NCBI GenBank assembly: GCA_963931925.1
Contig: OZ007571.1
Coordinates: forward strand, 38,728,430 to 38,792,429
Direction: 5' to 3'
Origin: Onchidella celtica
Lineage: Eukaryota > Mollusca > Gastropoda > Systellommatophora > Onchidiidae
DNA: 64,000 bases
Under the pieces are notes generated by a model that saw only the letters and a program-made list of their open reading frames with translations, was not told where the DNA came from and did no database searches. Positions 22,113 to 35,690 of the stretch are shown here, one piece after another. The position numbers and the translations under genes are program-made. How positions within the stretch are numbered: position 1 is the first letter of the stretch; each line of letters opens with the position of its first letter.

Positions 22113-24400
22113 AAACAAAAGTGAGCCAAATAGACATACAAACACACATAAACGAAGCAGCTAGACGAACAGAGAGAGAAACAGACATAAGACAGACAGC
22201 TAGAGACCAGACACACAGAACAAGACAGACGTATTCCCAGAGGCAGAAAAAAAAACAGCATCGACGAGGTTTGACGATTGAGGGCAGTTTGCTTCTCAGA
22301 CAAACTCAAACAAGCGATTTTGTTCTCTATACATGTTGTTGTTTTTCTTACAGGTCTAGTGTGTAAAAAGGCGATAATGAGAGTAGTGAAGGGGATTAAA
22401 GCACACGGACACAGAGGGAGAGACTAAGTGAGATAGCTTTGATTCCGTTTCTGCTCATTATCACTAGCGTTTCAAAGCTTATCATGAAGTTCAGTTTAAC
22501 GACTTCTGAACCCACTGATTTTATTTTGTGTATTTGCCAGGGGCTGTGGTTCACTGCTCTCGTGGGGTACCCGAAAGTATACTTAATAAAGGATCAGATT
22601 ATCAGCAGCATGATCATATGATGGGTTGTTTTGTTGTTGTTGTTGTTTTTTTGCACTTCAATTTTTGCTGTAGGATATAAAATTCTCGGTTTCTAGATGA
22701 CAGAGTTTTCCAAGTTGTTTATGACTTATGTCCATGAATAAAATTTATAACTATTAACATGCAATGAGAGCGATCCCCTCCGCCACATCACCTAACTCGC
22801 GTACCAACTTCAAGGATGGCCCCATTGCAATGAAGATCTGCCTACAATGTGATAGATGGCGTGACTCTGGCTTTGCGCAAAGAATGTAGAAGTAACACTG
22901 TGGTAGGAAAAAGCAAAACGATAGACAGAATAATATAAATCGGTAGAGTAGAAGAGCCAGCTCCTGGAGCATCTCTTTAAAAAATGGACACTGCTGGCAC
23001 AATACAAATCTGACACGCACAAATCAGACAATATTTGCATTAGCATCGAACTGGGTAATGGCATACAGCCCTGCAATACAAGTTTCAGTCTCTTCTATTT
23101 CCCAATGCTTTCTCCATTTAACCGTATCTATGCGAAAGAGAAAGTGATCGTTCGTTCTTTGTGAAAAATAGAGATAATAATCACTTTTCGCACTGAATCG
23201 GACAAAACATTGCCAATTGTCGTAATTCACCATGACGCAAACAGAAATACTTTAAAACAAATCCCTGTCCAGCACTCAAGACAAATGCTCAACCCGAGAC
23301 AATATGAATGGCAGATTTGTAATGATTTGTTTATCATCACACCATTGCGCTCTCATTGAAATCTTTACACCGGGAGTCCTCATCTTAATTATGATCCGGT
23401 GCCCAGTCCATTTTACGTCATGTTGAAAACTTCCTATTACAGACATAATGATTGCTATAGAAATTTTTTTTAAACGTAGCTAGGAGGCTGAGGGAAAAAA
23501 AAGGTGCATTATTCAGCCCTGCAGAAACGGGTAACAAAATGTTATGAAAAATAAATCTAAATGATATCTGATTTTTTTCTTTGTAACATGGCATCTGACA
23601 CCTCTCTTGAGATTAAAAAGCAAACCAATGTAGTGAATCGTCAAAACTATGAAAAGATTTCCGTAGATTTTTGCTGCCAGGTCTCCGCCTTACTGAAATT
23701 TTTCCACAGAACTGACCCGAGCTGGCAGAGTTCAAAATGAAAACCGCTGTCTGCTGGCACGAAGAAGATAAAGTCTAAGAAGAAGAAAAGAAGACTAAAA
23801 GTAAACACATGCACATAAAAAATGCATCTGTGCGCGTCGAGTGCACTATAAGATTATTTGTCTTAGATTGGTAACATGTTAATAAAATATTCATCAGGAG
23901 TATGGGGATGAACAAGAAACTATTATGTTCCACGCGGAGAGGGCGTATTAAGCTTCTCATTGTTGCATATTCTTGGTATATCACAACCATCGTGACGCTT
24001 TCCTGAGCCAGTTTGTAAACACAACTTCCCTGGGCAACATCAGGTGAGCGGTCCTAGCTAGGATTTTCAGTGGGTGTTCAATGGTGCTTTGGATTCCACA
24101 TTAAATCGACCTGTTGCAGGAGTCAGTGTTTTTGCCTGCACTTATGGTGCATAAAACTTTCCAAGAGAGCTTCTGTAACTTTTATTTTATTGAGACAGGA
24201 CCGTGAACCTCGAATGTTTTAAAACCCCTGGTCCAATGTGACAAAATGAATAATCTCTTCAGTCATGCAGAAAGTAACCTATGCGCTCCCACGGACATCC
24301 AAAGATATCGGTAGAATTAATCTTGTGTGTCTGTAAACTGTAATATTTGGGATGAAAATACATCTCGTCAGTACTCGCCACTTGCTATTTTCTGTCTTAT
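22113..24400. other. Unassigned non-coding DNA
   Basis: No gene, element or tandem array recognised in about 2.3 kb. The small open frames near 22754-23233 on the minus strand have no motif I can identify. Confidence 0.4.
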
Positions 24401-25093
24401 TCATCATCATCATCATTGCCTTTCTCAGTCTGGATCAGGGTATAGGCCACCAACAAACACTTTCCATCCCTCTCTATCATGGGCCAGTCTCTTTACATTA
24501 TTCCAAGTCTTTCCGCTTCGTTGCACATCATTTTCTCTGGCTCTTCTCCACGTTCCGCGCGGCCTTCCTCTTGATCTCTTGCCCTGGGGATTCCAATCCA
24601 ATACCTTCTTCGTGATGCTGTTTCCTGGCCTCCTGAGAGTGTGGCCGATCCATCTCCATCGCCTCCTACCAATTTCCTCTCTGACTGGGCTCTGTCTTGT
24701 TCTTTTCCATACAATTTCATTGCTGACCTTGTCTGTCCATCTGATCTTAAGTAGCTTCCTCAAACATCTGTTGATGAAAACTTGGATTCTCTTTATGCAG
24801 GCCTGGGATGCATTCCAAGTCTCACATCCATACAACAGGACTGACTTCACGTTCGAGTTGAATATCCTCAGCTTTGTTTTTAGAGATATATCCTTGGTTC
24901 TCCAAATCTTGCTTAAGGACGTAAAAGCTGCCTGTGCCTTTCCAATTCGTGCTTTGACTTCTGCCTCTGTTCCTCCCTTATTGTCAATGATACTACCAAG
25001 ATAGCAGAAGGACTCTACATCTTCCAGTGGTTGATCTCCTACTCTGACTTGTGCGCTTACTGCCCCAAAGGACCGACCATAAATGTGGTGCAT
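24401..25093 (-). mobile_element. 5'-truncated RTE-like LINE fragment
   Basis: The 3' end of a non-LTR retrotransposon on the minus strand. It consists of a reverse-transcriptase C-terminal reading frame, a very short 3' UTR, and a terminal (ATG)n run (plus strand 24401-24416). RTE-clade elements typically end in a short microsatellite rather than poly(A), and 5' truncation is normal for LINEs. A flanking target duplication was not identified. Confidence 0.75.
24425..25093 (-). pseudogene. RTE-like reverse transcriptase, C-terminal fragment
   Basis: An open frame of 222 codons covering only the region downstream of the RT palm. Landmarks are FCYLGSIID, LLYGCETWN, CLRKLLKIRW and WRWIGHTLRR, all characteristic of the post-RT domain of RTE and related LINEs. 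The endonuclease and the catalytic FADD motif are absent, so the protein cannot be functional. An in-frame TAA lies just upstream of the first ATG, so the fragment begins near 25093. Exact clade is uncertain. Confidence 0.8.
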
Positions 25094-28000
25094 GTAGAAA
25101 ATGATTTACAAGAGTACAAAGCGCGCGCTCACACACACAAACACACACACACACACATACATACATTTTCTCGTTCCTTGTGATGAGTCGGGCTGATACT
25201 TCAATTTGTAGGAGAGAGCTAGAGAAAGTGAGAAAGACACGGAGAGCAAAACCTTACTTTCAGATATTTCAAGCTCGTCTAATTACATAAGTGATGGGTG
25301 AAGTGCAATCATTATGAATTAGAGATAGAAAAGATGGTCAGCTGACAGTATGACCATATTTGGTATCTTCTATGACGACGGGGCTAAGTGGTTAATTTGT
25401 TGAACAACAAAAGCTGCCGTGACCCACATACGGGATTGAGCGGGATTTACACGCGATGTTTTCGATCAAATTTTTTAATTTGGCGTAGAAGTCATTCCCT
25501 CCCCTCCCTCCTGGGGAATGAAACAGAATGGGGTCAATAATGAGATTGCCTGGTTTTTGTTTTCTTTCTTTCCCTGCGGTGAGAAGAGCAACGAGTAGCA
25601 CTTGAAAAAAATTGCAGTCATTAATCTTTGTTTGAATGAACCAGAATCAAAGACAGTACAATAGAGAACACGGTATAGTTACATTCAAAGTGCTAAGACT
25701 CTGAAGATAGACGCTATTTCTTGCCTTCTGCACTGTGGAAGAAACTGTGTCTATTTTGGTATTACGAAAAACAGTGAGCTGATTTTGCAAGGTATACTAA
25801 ATTCTTCAGGTGTGAAATTCGAGAATTGCAAAAGCGTCACCAGATTTTGACCACACAAGTCCCCAGTTTTACATGTCCTTCCCCAAGTCCTGAAACTCCA
25901 TCCCCGCCCACCATTTGTGTTGACCACAGGCTAGCAATTTACGCGATAAACAAGTCGGACTCGCCCCCTCAGAGTCTCCAGGCTTCCATCCCGTGGGTCA
26001 AGGTCGTGAACAGCTCGACCACAGGAAAACGATCGATTGACAGTGTCTATAAAAACACCTCTTGCCTCTACAGAAGGTGTCGCTCATTCCACTGGTCAGA
26101 TGGATTAGGATGGCTATCAGGAAACATAATACTGGATCGATACTATGAAACACTATACTCAGAGCAATAACAGAGTATGTAATTCGTCGGTAATTTTATG
26201 CCAGCGTGTAAAGTCAGAATATTTGTTCTTGTCATTTTGATCTTGTGTCATCACATAAAGTTTCCTTGTGTTTAATCTCAAGCCCGTATTTCTGGCCCCA
26301 TTGCCCTATCAATGTTCACAGCCTGACTAGTTCGCACTTTGACTTAAGTTCAAGATCAAAGAAATTGATTCGAAATGTCATTGTTTGAAGGTTGTTTTCT
26401 CCAAGACGCTCGCGTTAACTATTCGAAGATTTAGTTGCTGTGATACATGAATAAATACCTGAACTGCTCTCCAACCCCCCAAACTCGTTAAGGTTGACAT
26501 TTGAGATAATCTGGTAGAAACTCAAGTCTACAAAAACAAAAGTATGATTTGATAACGACAATAACAAAATCTGATTGAAACAATTGAGATCAGACACCGA
26601 CATTTACAAAACAGCAACCATTGACAAAAGACACATTTGAAGAGAGCACGGTCTATTATCGTATTCAAGTAACTGTTTCTTCCCCATCCATGAAGGCTTG
26701 AACAAAGTCTTTTTAAAGGGGAGAGAGCGGTAGGTAGAATGGTAATAAGGTAAACCATAACATTTACAAAATAACCTAGTGATTAAAAACCCTTGGCTAG
26801 GTTTGAGACGATCTAAATAAAAGTGAATGTGAACGTTCAATGCCTTTCACTGGCCATCACTTCGGAATACAGAAAGTGAGTCCGTTGATAACTCCCTTGT
26901 TCTCAGAGTTATTTACCCATGACCACTTCGACCTTCGGGTCAATCTAATACATTTAAGAGCATTAATTCTCATTTAGAGATAATTATTCACTGGCCGACA
27001 CAGTTACTGGAGTGTCCGATCACTAATGTCATTTATATTAAAGCTATCCTCCTGGTATGCATCACAGTCCACATGAAAAATGCACATTCTCTCTCGCATG
27101 GCGACCCTGTCTGGTCCAAAATGTCAGATGAAATAGAAATGGTGATGATGTGCCATAGAATGGAAAGTCTCGGTGACATTTCTGCCAGTGCTGTACTTAC
27201 TACAGTTGTATGTACAAAGAAAGACAGAGAGAGAGACAAAAAGACAAAAAGACAAAAAGACAGACAGACAAATAGACAGACAAACAGACAGACAGATATG
27301 CTGACGAACAGGCAGAAAGACAGACAAATACTATCACGTAGCCTATGATCTGTTCAAGCCATGTTTAACACGCAACTGATGTAACAAATCTGAAATCAGT
27401 TAGCAATTTTTAACTACACGTTAAATAATTTTTTTTCCATGGAAATCACAAGAAACTTGCAAATGAATGTGGCCCATCCTATTTTTTCTGGAGCATCATT
27501 AAGCTATCAGAAGATTGTTCTAGAAACCCCACACACATCTTCACTTTACTGAATTTCAGCTGCATTTAAAATTATTGTGCCCTTCTTCTGCATCCAAAAC
27601 TACAAATTTGTTTTATACCTGAAAGAAGGCTTGTAAAATGTAGTAGTTTTAACACAAAATTCTGAAAGTTATCCATTTATAATATCAAAGGTTGCCACTT
27701 GTCTCTCTTTCTAAATGCGGGGTCACTATAGGACAACCATAACCCAGAATGGAAACAGTGGGCGATGGAACAGCATCCATTCATACCCGTACCATGGTGG
27801 TCAGCCAGAGCCATTTCGGGGGCCCTGCTAGTGTAGTAATCAGCAAAGTGGTGCTAACCATTACAGAGCCGAAGCTTTCTGCCACAGTGACGCTGGAACC
27901 GAGGACCATCAATGGTGATTTCAATGATCAGCCTGGCGAGCACTAATTGATTGAGTCAAAAGCACAATTGATTTTAATGCAAGGCTTTCAGACTGGAAAA

Positions 28001-28186
28001 TACTTCAAAGAATTCCCCAACACAGGTTTGAGAGAGTCCATACACAAAAGCCAAATTAACACAGGATTAGGAAAGAGAATCCTATGGTTAGAGTGTGTTT
28101 TAGCACATTGGGTCTGCCGGGTTCTCTGGCGTGGGAATGCCTGAAAGCTTCGATGGTCTTAAGTGACATTATGTAAAGTATCCATT
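25094..28186. other. Unassigned non-coding DNA with an AGAC-rich stretch
   Basis: About 3.1 kb without a recognised gene. Degenerate GACA tetranucleotides fill about 27215-27330, and a CA run lies near 25130-25160. Frames at 25826-26170 (plus) and 27749-27946 (plus) show no known motif and no clear splice context. Confidence 0.4.
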
Positions 28187-28191
28187 ATGGA

Positions 28192-29268
28192 TGTAACAAA
28201 TCCCAGACTGGGAGATGTACTTATTACGACAGGACAACAATCACGAACGAACAAGTATAACACTTAACAGAACAACCAAACAGACTCACACATTTATTAT
28301 ATATAAAAATAAGATATCTAGGCAATTACACACATTACATTAACTCAATTCAAATACCATTCAATGGTCAGCATTCCCCACATTCATTCTTCTCCGGGTC
28401 CACAACCCGATAGTTACTTCCTAACTATGCTCTGGCCTCAGCCTCACATCCATATATATATTACTTGCTGGCCTCTCTTATTGGCTGCTGCTCAACCCAA
28501 TCTCCGTATCTCAATCTCCCCTCGAGGTCTTAATAGCACATTAATATTTCAATAGCACATTAGCATCTCAATAGCACATTACATATTAATAGCAACAAGG
28601 ACAATAACAACGTCCCTGTCTGTGGCCAGACTGCCACGACTCATGTGCTCCCGCTGTCCTGCGCGACAGCTTCACTCAGGCAGGCCTGTGGGTAGCCTCC
28701 GACCCAACCCCGGCACAAGTCCGCTCACCGCGGGTGGCTTCTCTGCCCGACCCCGGCACCTACAAGAATAACATTACATTTCTATAACACCATACAATTA
28801 CTATCCACTTCACCACTCATTACGAACCATCAAGCGTACACACAATAGTCCACCTTTCACTCACCACACCTCTTACGGTAACACACCTCTACCGTACCAC
28901 ACAGCACTCAGACTCGCTACGAATCCATGATCCGAACTTACATCTATCGCTCATTGCGCACATCTCTATACACAGTAATCAATGACTTTCACATTCCTCA
29001 CATATAACTTATTTACATCATGGTCATAGGAGAATATAGTACATCAATCATCATAATTATAAATCATAGTTCAACCTACCAGTCATCACTGGAAAACACA
29101 CAATCTCCCGACTGCTCTCTGATCTCACGTCTGTCCCCTTGGACTTCTTAACTTGCAGTGATCTGACTATTCAGATTTTGCCTCTACTACGCCTCAACTC
29201 CACTCACAACATGCACGCTTTAATTCCCTTCCCCGCACTCACTGACCCCCGCTCACTCGCTCGTGACA
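28192..29268 (-). mobile_element. Solo LTR of the Gmr1-like family
   Basis: 1077 bp beginning TGTAAC and ending GTGACA, flanked by the direct repeat ATGGA (28187-28191 and 29269-29273). It shares its terminal block (CAAATCCCAGACTGGGAGATG) and many internal blocks with the LTRs of elements 1 and 2, and is in the same orientation. With no internal sequence and an intact target duplication, it is a recombination product of a former full-length copy. It is closer to element 2's LTR than to element 1's. Confidence 0.9.
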
Positions 29269-29273
29269 ATGGA

Positions 29274-30239
29274 TTTGGTCTCAACATCTTTCCAAACAGA
29301 AATCAAACTCACCTTAAAAAACTGTGCGGATGGAGATCATTGTAATGCCTCCAGTAACTTCATATCTCAAAATTTATCAGAAAGTTAATACAAGAAAATC
29401 ACATTCCAAATGGAAATATAAAACAACGCAAGATTTAAATCACTGAAGACATTCGAACAGATCAAAATACAACTTGAAAAAGTGTACAAAAAAAACAACA
29501 CATTTTTTTCTTTCTTTTTCGAAAGATTACGTTCTGAAAAGCGAATACGTGGAGACTACCCAGTTGTGCCCAATCAGGTAGTTCCATATATCATCGAGAC
29601 GGGAAAATATTGGTCATAGGTGGCCATCTGTCATTTAGTTGTTCGACCACATGGCGCGTGGGTTTATAGAAGGTTAAATTAACTATAATTGCCATCAGTC
29701 ACCTCGTTTGTCTCTTTAACGAACACGGGAGATGGACAGGTAAGGACTATTGCAGGTCGAGCGTAGCATGAGTGGATATGGAAGGTAGAATAGAGTGGAA
29801 AGGCGTCCATGTAGAAGTAAGTCTGACGCCAGTTAAGAAAGGATCAGTAGTTCAGTCATTACACGGACGCCAGAAGTTACTAAACTGTTGACCTCTGGAC
29901 GCATTCCTTGTACACAGGCTGACTAGCAGATACCTGGTCACGCACATTCCAACTCTTGCACCAGTAGGCTACACCATTTTATACCTACATATTACTCGTC
30001 CACGCATGGTCTTGCGCAATTTTTCCGCACCCCAAATTAGATGAACTAGGAGACAGCTTTCTCACGAGAGATCCACCGACCCTATTCGAAATTGCAATAT
30101 CCCTTTTTCCTCTCCCAGTTATCCCCCATCTCTCTGTCTTTCTCTTCCCCGACCCCCTTCACATCACGTGACAAACTGTGTTACCAACGATCATTTCATC
30201 AAATTCAGCTCTCATTCATCCTGTTTCTCTATAATATCT

Positions 30240-30246
<7 letters not shown>
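29274..30246. other. Unassigned non-coding DNA
   Basis: AT-rich sequence with no recognised feature. Confidence 0.4.
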
Positions 30247-30298
<52 letters not shown>

Positions 30299-30333
30299 CC
30301 AAACACACACACACACATACAAACATACACACA
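30247..30333. repeat. (CT)n then (CA)n microsatellite
   Basis: About 50 bp of CT repeats with one TT interruption, followed by short (CA)n runs. Confidence 0.9.
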
Positions 30334-30442
30334 CTAACCCCCTCCCTCCCTCCCGTCCTCCCCTGGCGACTGACGCCAATCAATAATTTATTGCGCACGC
30401 TGGCATCCACAATCAAGTTCTTGCCTAAGCCAGTTTTATACC

Positions 30443-31236
30443 TCTCAATAGCTTTCCCTTCCACAAGGGTATTACCACTCCGATAAAACCTCAATAGCTT
30501 TCCCTTCCACAAGGGTATTGCTACTCTGGTAAAACCTCAATAGCTTTCCCTTCCACAAGGGTATTGCTACTCTGGTAAAACCTCAATAGCTTTCCCTTCC
30601 ACAAGGGTATTGCTACTCTGGTAAAACCTCAATAGCTTTCCCTTCCACAAGGGTATTGCTACTCTGGTAAAACCTCAATAGCTTTCCCTTCCACAAGGGT
30701 ATTGCTACTCTGGTAAAACCTCAATAGCTTTCCCTTCCACAAGGGTATTGCTACTCTGGTAAAACCTCAATAGCTTTCCCTTCCACAAGGGTATTGCTAC
30801 TCTGGTAAAACCTCAATAGCTTTCCCTTCCACAAGGGTATTGCTACTCTGGTAAAACCTCAATAGCTTTCCCTTCCACAAGGGTATTGCTACTCTGGTAA
30901 AACCTCAACAGCTTTCCCTTCCACAAGGGTATTGCTACTCTGGTAAAACCTCAATAGCTTTCCCTTCCACAAGGGTATTGCTACTCTGGTAAAACCTCAA
31001 TAGCTTTCCCTTCCACAAGGGTATTGCTACTCTGGTAAAACCTCAATAGCTTTCCCTTCCACAAGGGTATTGCTACTCTGGTAAAACCTCAATAGCTTTC
31101 CCTTCCACAAGGGTATTGCTACTCTGATAAAACCTCAATAGCTTTCCCTTCCACAAGGGTATTGCCACTCTGGTAAAACCTCAATAGCTTTCCCTTCCAC
31201 AAGGGTATTGCTACTCTGGTAAAACCTCAATAGCTT
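30443..31236. repeat. 46-bp minisatellite, seventeen units plus a partial
   Basis: CAATAGCTTTCC recurs every 46 bp from 30446 to 31228, exactly seventeen periods with no length variation. Units differ at only a few sites (ATTACCACTCCGAT in the first, CAACAG at about 30907, TGATAA near 31127). Each unit contains an inverted repeat CCCTTCCACAAGGG. The uniform period and low divergence point to recent homogenisation. Confidence 0.95.
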
Positions 31237-34200
31237 TTCTTTCTGATCCACATGTTACAAGTACGCAGATAACAATGGGAGAGGCTGTCGGGCGTGAGAG
31301 CCTACAGTCCTATGCCAGTCTTCGCTTGTTCTGGGTGTTATTTTCTTCATTTCTTTTGTCATTCAATGATATTTCAGCCACTGTTTCATTTGTGCGTTCG
31401 TATTTTCTACTTTCTTTTTCCGCCAACCGTATTTCCTGGAAAAGTGTAAAGGATGTTTTAAAGATAAAACAACTTCCAACTGAGCAAAACAAGAATTTGC
31501 TTTCCAACGCTGGTCGATATTATTCTCTGTTCCCTCTAGCTACGCGTTCTACGGCTTCAACTGCAAGCTGTGGAATTACACGATCTAACGGTGTGGCGCT
31601 GTATCAGATTTCAATAGCGAGAATTAGCCGAAAGGCCAGCAGTTTCCGAGAGGATTACCAAACAATCAAAGACGCGGTGCCCAACTGCTGATTTCTCCCT
31701 GATAAAGTGAAGTAGACGTACTGACTCAGTGACTCGCGGTCTGGCCACTGAGCAATGGATTAGCTGGCTGGTTTGGGCAAAGAGTCTCACAGTCAATGTT
31801 ATTGTGAACAGCGTCGACAGAAACTGAGATGGGACAATAGAGGAAAATGTCAATATGGGAGAGATTTGTAAAAAGGAATTGTTTCCAGCACTTCCTATTG
31901 TACCAGGGTGTGGATTTGTCTGAATACCATCTATACTGGGTCAATTCATGAAAGAATGATACTAAAGTACCCGCCTTTTCACAGACAACCGACTCTTTTG
32001 TGGACGTCCGGCCCTGAGAGATATGTGAATGTTCCAGGAAACGGAGAGTGGTGGTCGGCATGCCGAGATTCTCCTGGCTGGAAATTCCCTATTCACAATC
32101 TGACATTTGCATTATCAGGGTTTGCAATCATGTTCCCTCCCATAATATATCCTCAGTGTATTCTCATCTCTGCAACCCTTCATCTCAGAGAAATGTTTCA
32201 CTGTAAAAACTATACCTATATTAACACAATAATGTCAGCCCTTTACCTAAACAATCACTACTCCTGTCCCATCGTCGCCATTGCTCTACAATGATGGCAA
32301 ATGTCAGACTTCTGCCAAAAGGCAATTGACGGTTCATTGCATTCCTGAAAACGGGGAGGGGGGGGGGGGCTAACAGATAATGTAATAGAAAAAAAAATGC
32401 GTCAACAGGAAAATGTAATAATCCAATAGAATTATAATAGCATGAGGCACCAAATGACAGGAAAAGAAACATGTTTTTTTCTTAATATCTCAAAAGTGAC
32501 GGAAATGTCTTATGTGGAGCAGTGATGACATATTAAGGACAACCACTTTTTTTTAATTATCTGATCAACGTTCAAAAAAGACAAAACAACCAACACAGGT
32601 CAGTGAGTTCCATAAACACAATCTCTTACCTGATCTCCTCAAGATTACAAAAGTGCAAGATCTGGTCACTCCTTGGGTCACTAATAATCCTTTCCAGTGA
32701 CCAAAGTCCCAGATTTCAACAGGACTTAAACAATCCAAATAAATTCATAGAATGGTGGTCTCGTACAGTATTGAGCAATTCTGTGACGGTAACTCACTGT
32801 GTTGGCCTGCTCGAAATTCTGCCAGTCTTGTCTTAACGCAGTTCTTTGTAAAATTGGCCTACACTGAATGTTTATTATAAATTGTATCGCTGAATTTATC
32901 AAGCCCTTCTAAAACGTCTTTCTATCAGAAGGTGAGTAGTCCCTGCACCATGTACATGAACACAACAACATTAATGTGATGGAGAGGATTGGTGTCACTT
33001 TTAAGCTAACAAACCCGTCATGAAGTTGACCGCCTGAAAGTGACAGAGTGAATGGCGTTTTGGACCATTTGTTCTGGTGATTGCGTGATACGAGAGAGTG
33101 AGTGCCTGGGAAACAATAGGCTCATTCACAGTCAGTGCAGCATTACAAGGCGCCACCATTACTGCCACGGGTATAGGATTTCTCACTGCGGTTCCAGGCT
33201 TGTCATTAATGGCAAGTTCTCTCTTCCCTCCCCCCCCCCCTTCCCTTTCCCCCTTCGCCACCCCAACCCCACCCGACACCGTGAATTAAGCTAACGGGAA
33301 AATGATAGCTTTTTCATCTACTCACTCAGAAATGTATTATGTCAATATTATAGGAACTATTTCAACTTAAGCCCCACAGATCTCTGAATTCGTATAACCA
33401 GTGATAAACATTGTCGAGGCTATAATACAATTACACACACACGCGCGCATAAAATGAAAACAACTCCAAATGGGATGTGACTTAATTAAAACCTGCACAG
33501 ACAGGAGATTTAACTTCATTGAACAAACTATTGGGAAAAAAAACACACATAGTTCGGTGTTTCTCACGAATTAAACTAAGGAACAACGATGTCCATATTG
33601 CACTGGATTAACCTGGCGGACAAGTGTTTAAAAAAAGCAAACGTTCTCACTGAAGTAAATACTATACACCACAAACACACCACTGAAGCAGCCAAAAGCA
33701 CATATTATCAGGAGAAAACACTATTTAACGTAATTTCCCGTGTGGAGATACGAGATAAAAACACGCTGACAGACAGCAACAAAAGTGACTGCCAGTTTCA
33801 CCTGCTGGGACCAGGCCTTGTCATCCAACGATCTCAACCAGTGATGTTTACAGCTGGTTTCAACAGTCCAACTGCTTGCTGGGCGCCGATGTCCAAGAAC
33901 TTTGCATGCCTCGCTGTCCCTTACAACAAACCTTGCGAGCCTGTGAAGTAATGAACCCCCGAGTGCCACGCTGATGTTACTCATGCACAACTCGCGCTAT
34001 TTTTGCGGCGCGCACTGTGACCGTCGCTGCCACTGCTGCCGGAGTTGGAGATCGATACGACCTGGTAATTCCCTCATCTCTACCCAACACTCCAATCATG
34101 TTTTTTCTTCCCTCAATCCTGTTTTTTTCTCCCCTTTTTTCCCAAACCGACCGGGAAATCGACACCCCTTGTCCTTATTCCATCTGCTTTTATTTCTCTC

Positions 34201-35493
34201 TTTGTATGTAAAGTGGATCTGGTGCGACCAAATTTAGAACAGTGCTGGTCACAGGATCAGCAGTTTCTTTAATAGCATCACTAACTGTAATACACTATCA
34301 AGAATGGGAACGACATAGAAAGAGTACCGTAACACTAGACTTTATATTGTTTTACGGCATGAAAACTATTTGTATAAGAAACAGTGGACATAACTGTCCG
34401 TATGGGTTGTTTAATTGTTGATATTTTCAAAGCAGTTATTTACATGTCGGGACCTGAGAACAACAAGATTGTATGGGGCATTGTTATATTTTAACCGGAA
34501 AGATTCGGAAAGGATATGAAAAGATGTAAAGGAGGCTCAGATGTACGATTAGGACCTACAGCCGTCGCTCACATAGTAAAATCTTTGGAGGGAATGGGTT
34601 TTCATACTTTGTACTATAAAGACACTGTTTCTTCAGCTGCATGAGTGATATAGGCCCGGTTTGATGATCTCGCAAACTCAAAAACTAGTAACAACGTCTG
34701 GAAAAGCTGGAAAAGTATTCAACTTTTATAGCACACACGTTCAGCTCCCGTGCAGGGGTAGGAGTAGGCTAGGTCCTGTTGGCGAGATTTGAAAGGGAGG
34801 AATAATTGATTAAATGATTATGACTACACTGTGTTCCTGCCAACGGTTATTACGCCAAGAAATGACATGTTACTCAATGAGAAAAATCAATAATTTATTA
34901 TATTGCCAGCTCCAATGCACCATTGTTGATTGGGGGAAAGTGCTACATGACAAGTGGCTGTTACTGGATTATATTGTCATTATAATTTCTGCCTGAGTGC
35001 ACTTTCGTGACAAACGCAGTGACCACTGACACCTCAGCAAATCCTGATTCTGGGCTACGCCTCTGGACGCAGTTCGAGTTTGTGTAAATAACTGAATATC
35101 CATGCCCACTTCCACTGCGCCGATTGATAACTCGTGTATCAATGTCAAACACAGCATTATCTCCCTTTTCATACAACTCCTGCCCCCCGTCGGTGTTCCC
35201 ACACTGTTGGTATGACGAATGAAGGAAAGAGTCGGTGAAAGAGGGTGGGGTGGGTTGGGGGAGAGGAGGCAAATCTCTCGTTTTTTGGACATGGCCATCG
35301 ACTACTTAACAACAGACAAGACCAAAAAAAACTACACGGGAGAATGGATGGCTATGGGCTGTTTCAGAGGATCAGAGTCAAAATGACATACGTCAGAACC
35401 AGATGCTAAAAAAAAGGTTTGTTGGTACCGCTGGTGCCCTGACTCTGGTCTGCTTTCTCTAACTTCTTCGACACGACAGATTGATAAGAAGTG
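31237..35493. other. Unassigned non-coding DNA
   Basis: About 4.3 kb in which I recognise nothing. The longest frames (31275-31691 plus, 33589-33951 plus, 31726-32061 minus) lack motifs and splice-site context. A G-run lies at about 32358 and C-rich DNA near 33228-33275. Confidence 0.4.
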
Positions 35494-35497
35494 CCGG

Positions 35498-35690
35498 TGT
35501 AGCAGGCCAGATTATACCCCCGCCAGACTATACCCGGGGTTAAACTGGCCTAGCCCAGAATATCCCCCGGGGTATATATTCTGGGCTAGGCCAGTTTATA
35601 CCCCGGGGTTTACTTTGGGCTAGGCCAGACTATACCCCCCCCCCCAGTCCAGATTATACCCCCTACTTTTTTTTAAAAACAAGTCAAGAC
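35498..35690 (+). repeat. Left inverted terminal repeat with internal hairpin
   Basis: Contains repeated blocks CTGGCCTAGCCCAGAATAT and CCGGGGTATA. Positions 35533-35608 form a near-perfect palindrome of about 75 bp, so each end could fold back on itself as well as pair with the opposite end. The inner part (35660-35690) is complementary to the 3' tail of the LINE at about 42430-42460. Confidence 0.8.

Noticed and set aside
27749..27946. 65-codon ORF with fairly complex composition
   Set aside because: No recognisable domain, no convincing splice sites and no neighbouring exon.
30443..31236. Regular repeats resembling a CRISPR array
   Set aside because: Units are contiguous 46-bp copies with no unique spacers, the setting is eukaryotic, and no cas genes are present.
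31275..31691. 138-codon plus-strand ORF after the 46-bp array
   Set aside because: No motif, no homologous family recognised, and overlapping frames on the other strand; likely chance.
33589..33990. Overlapping ORFs on both strands (120 and 89 codons)
   Set aside because: Neither shows a domain or splice context; I cannot prefer one strand.
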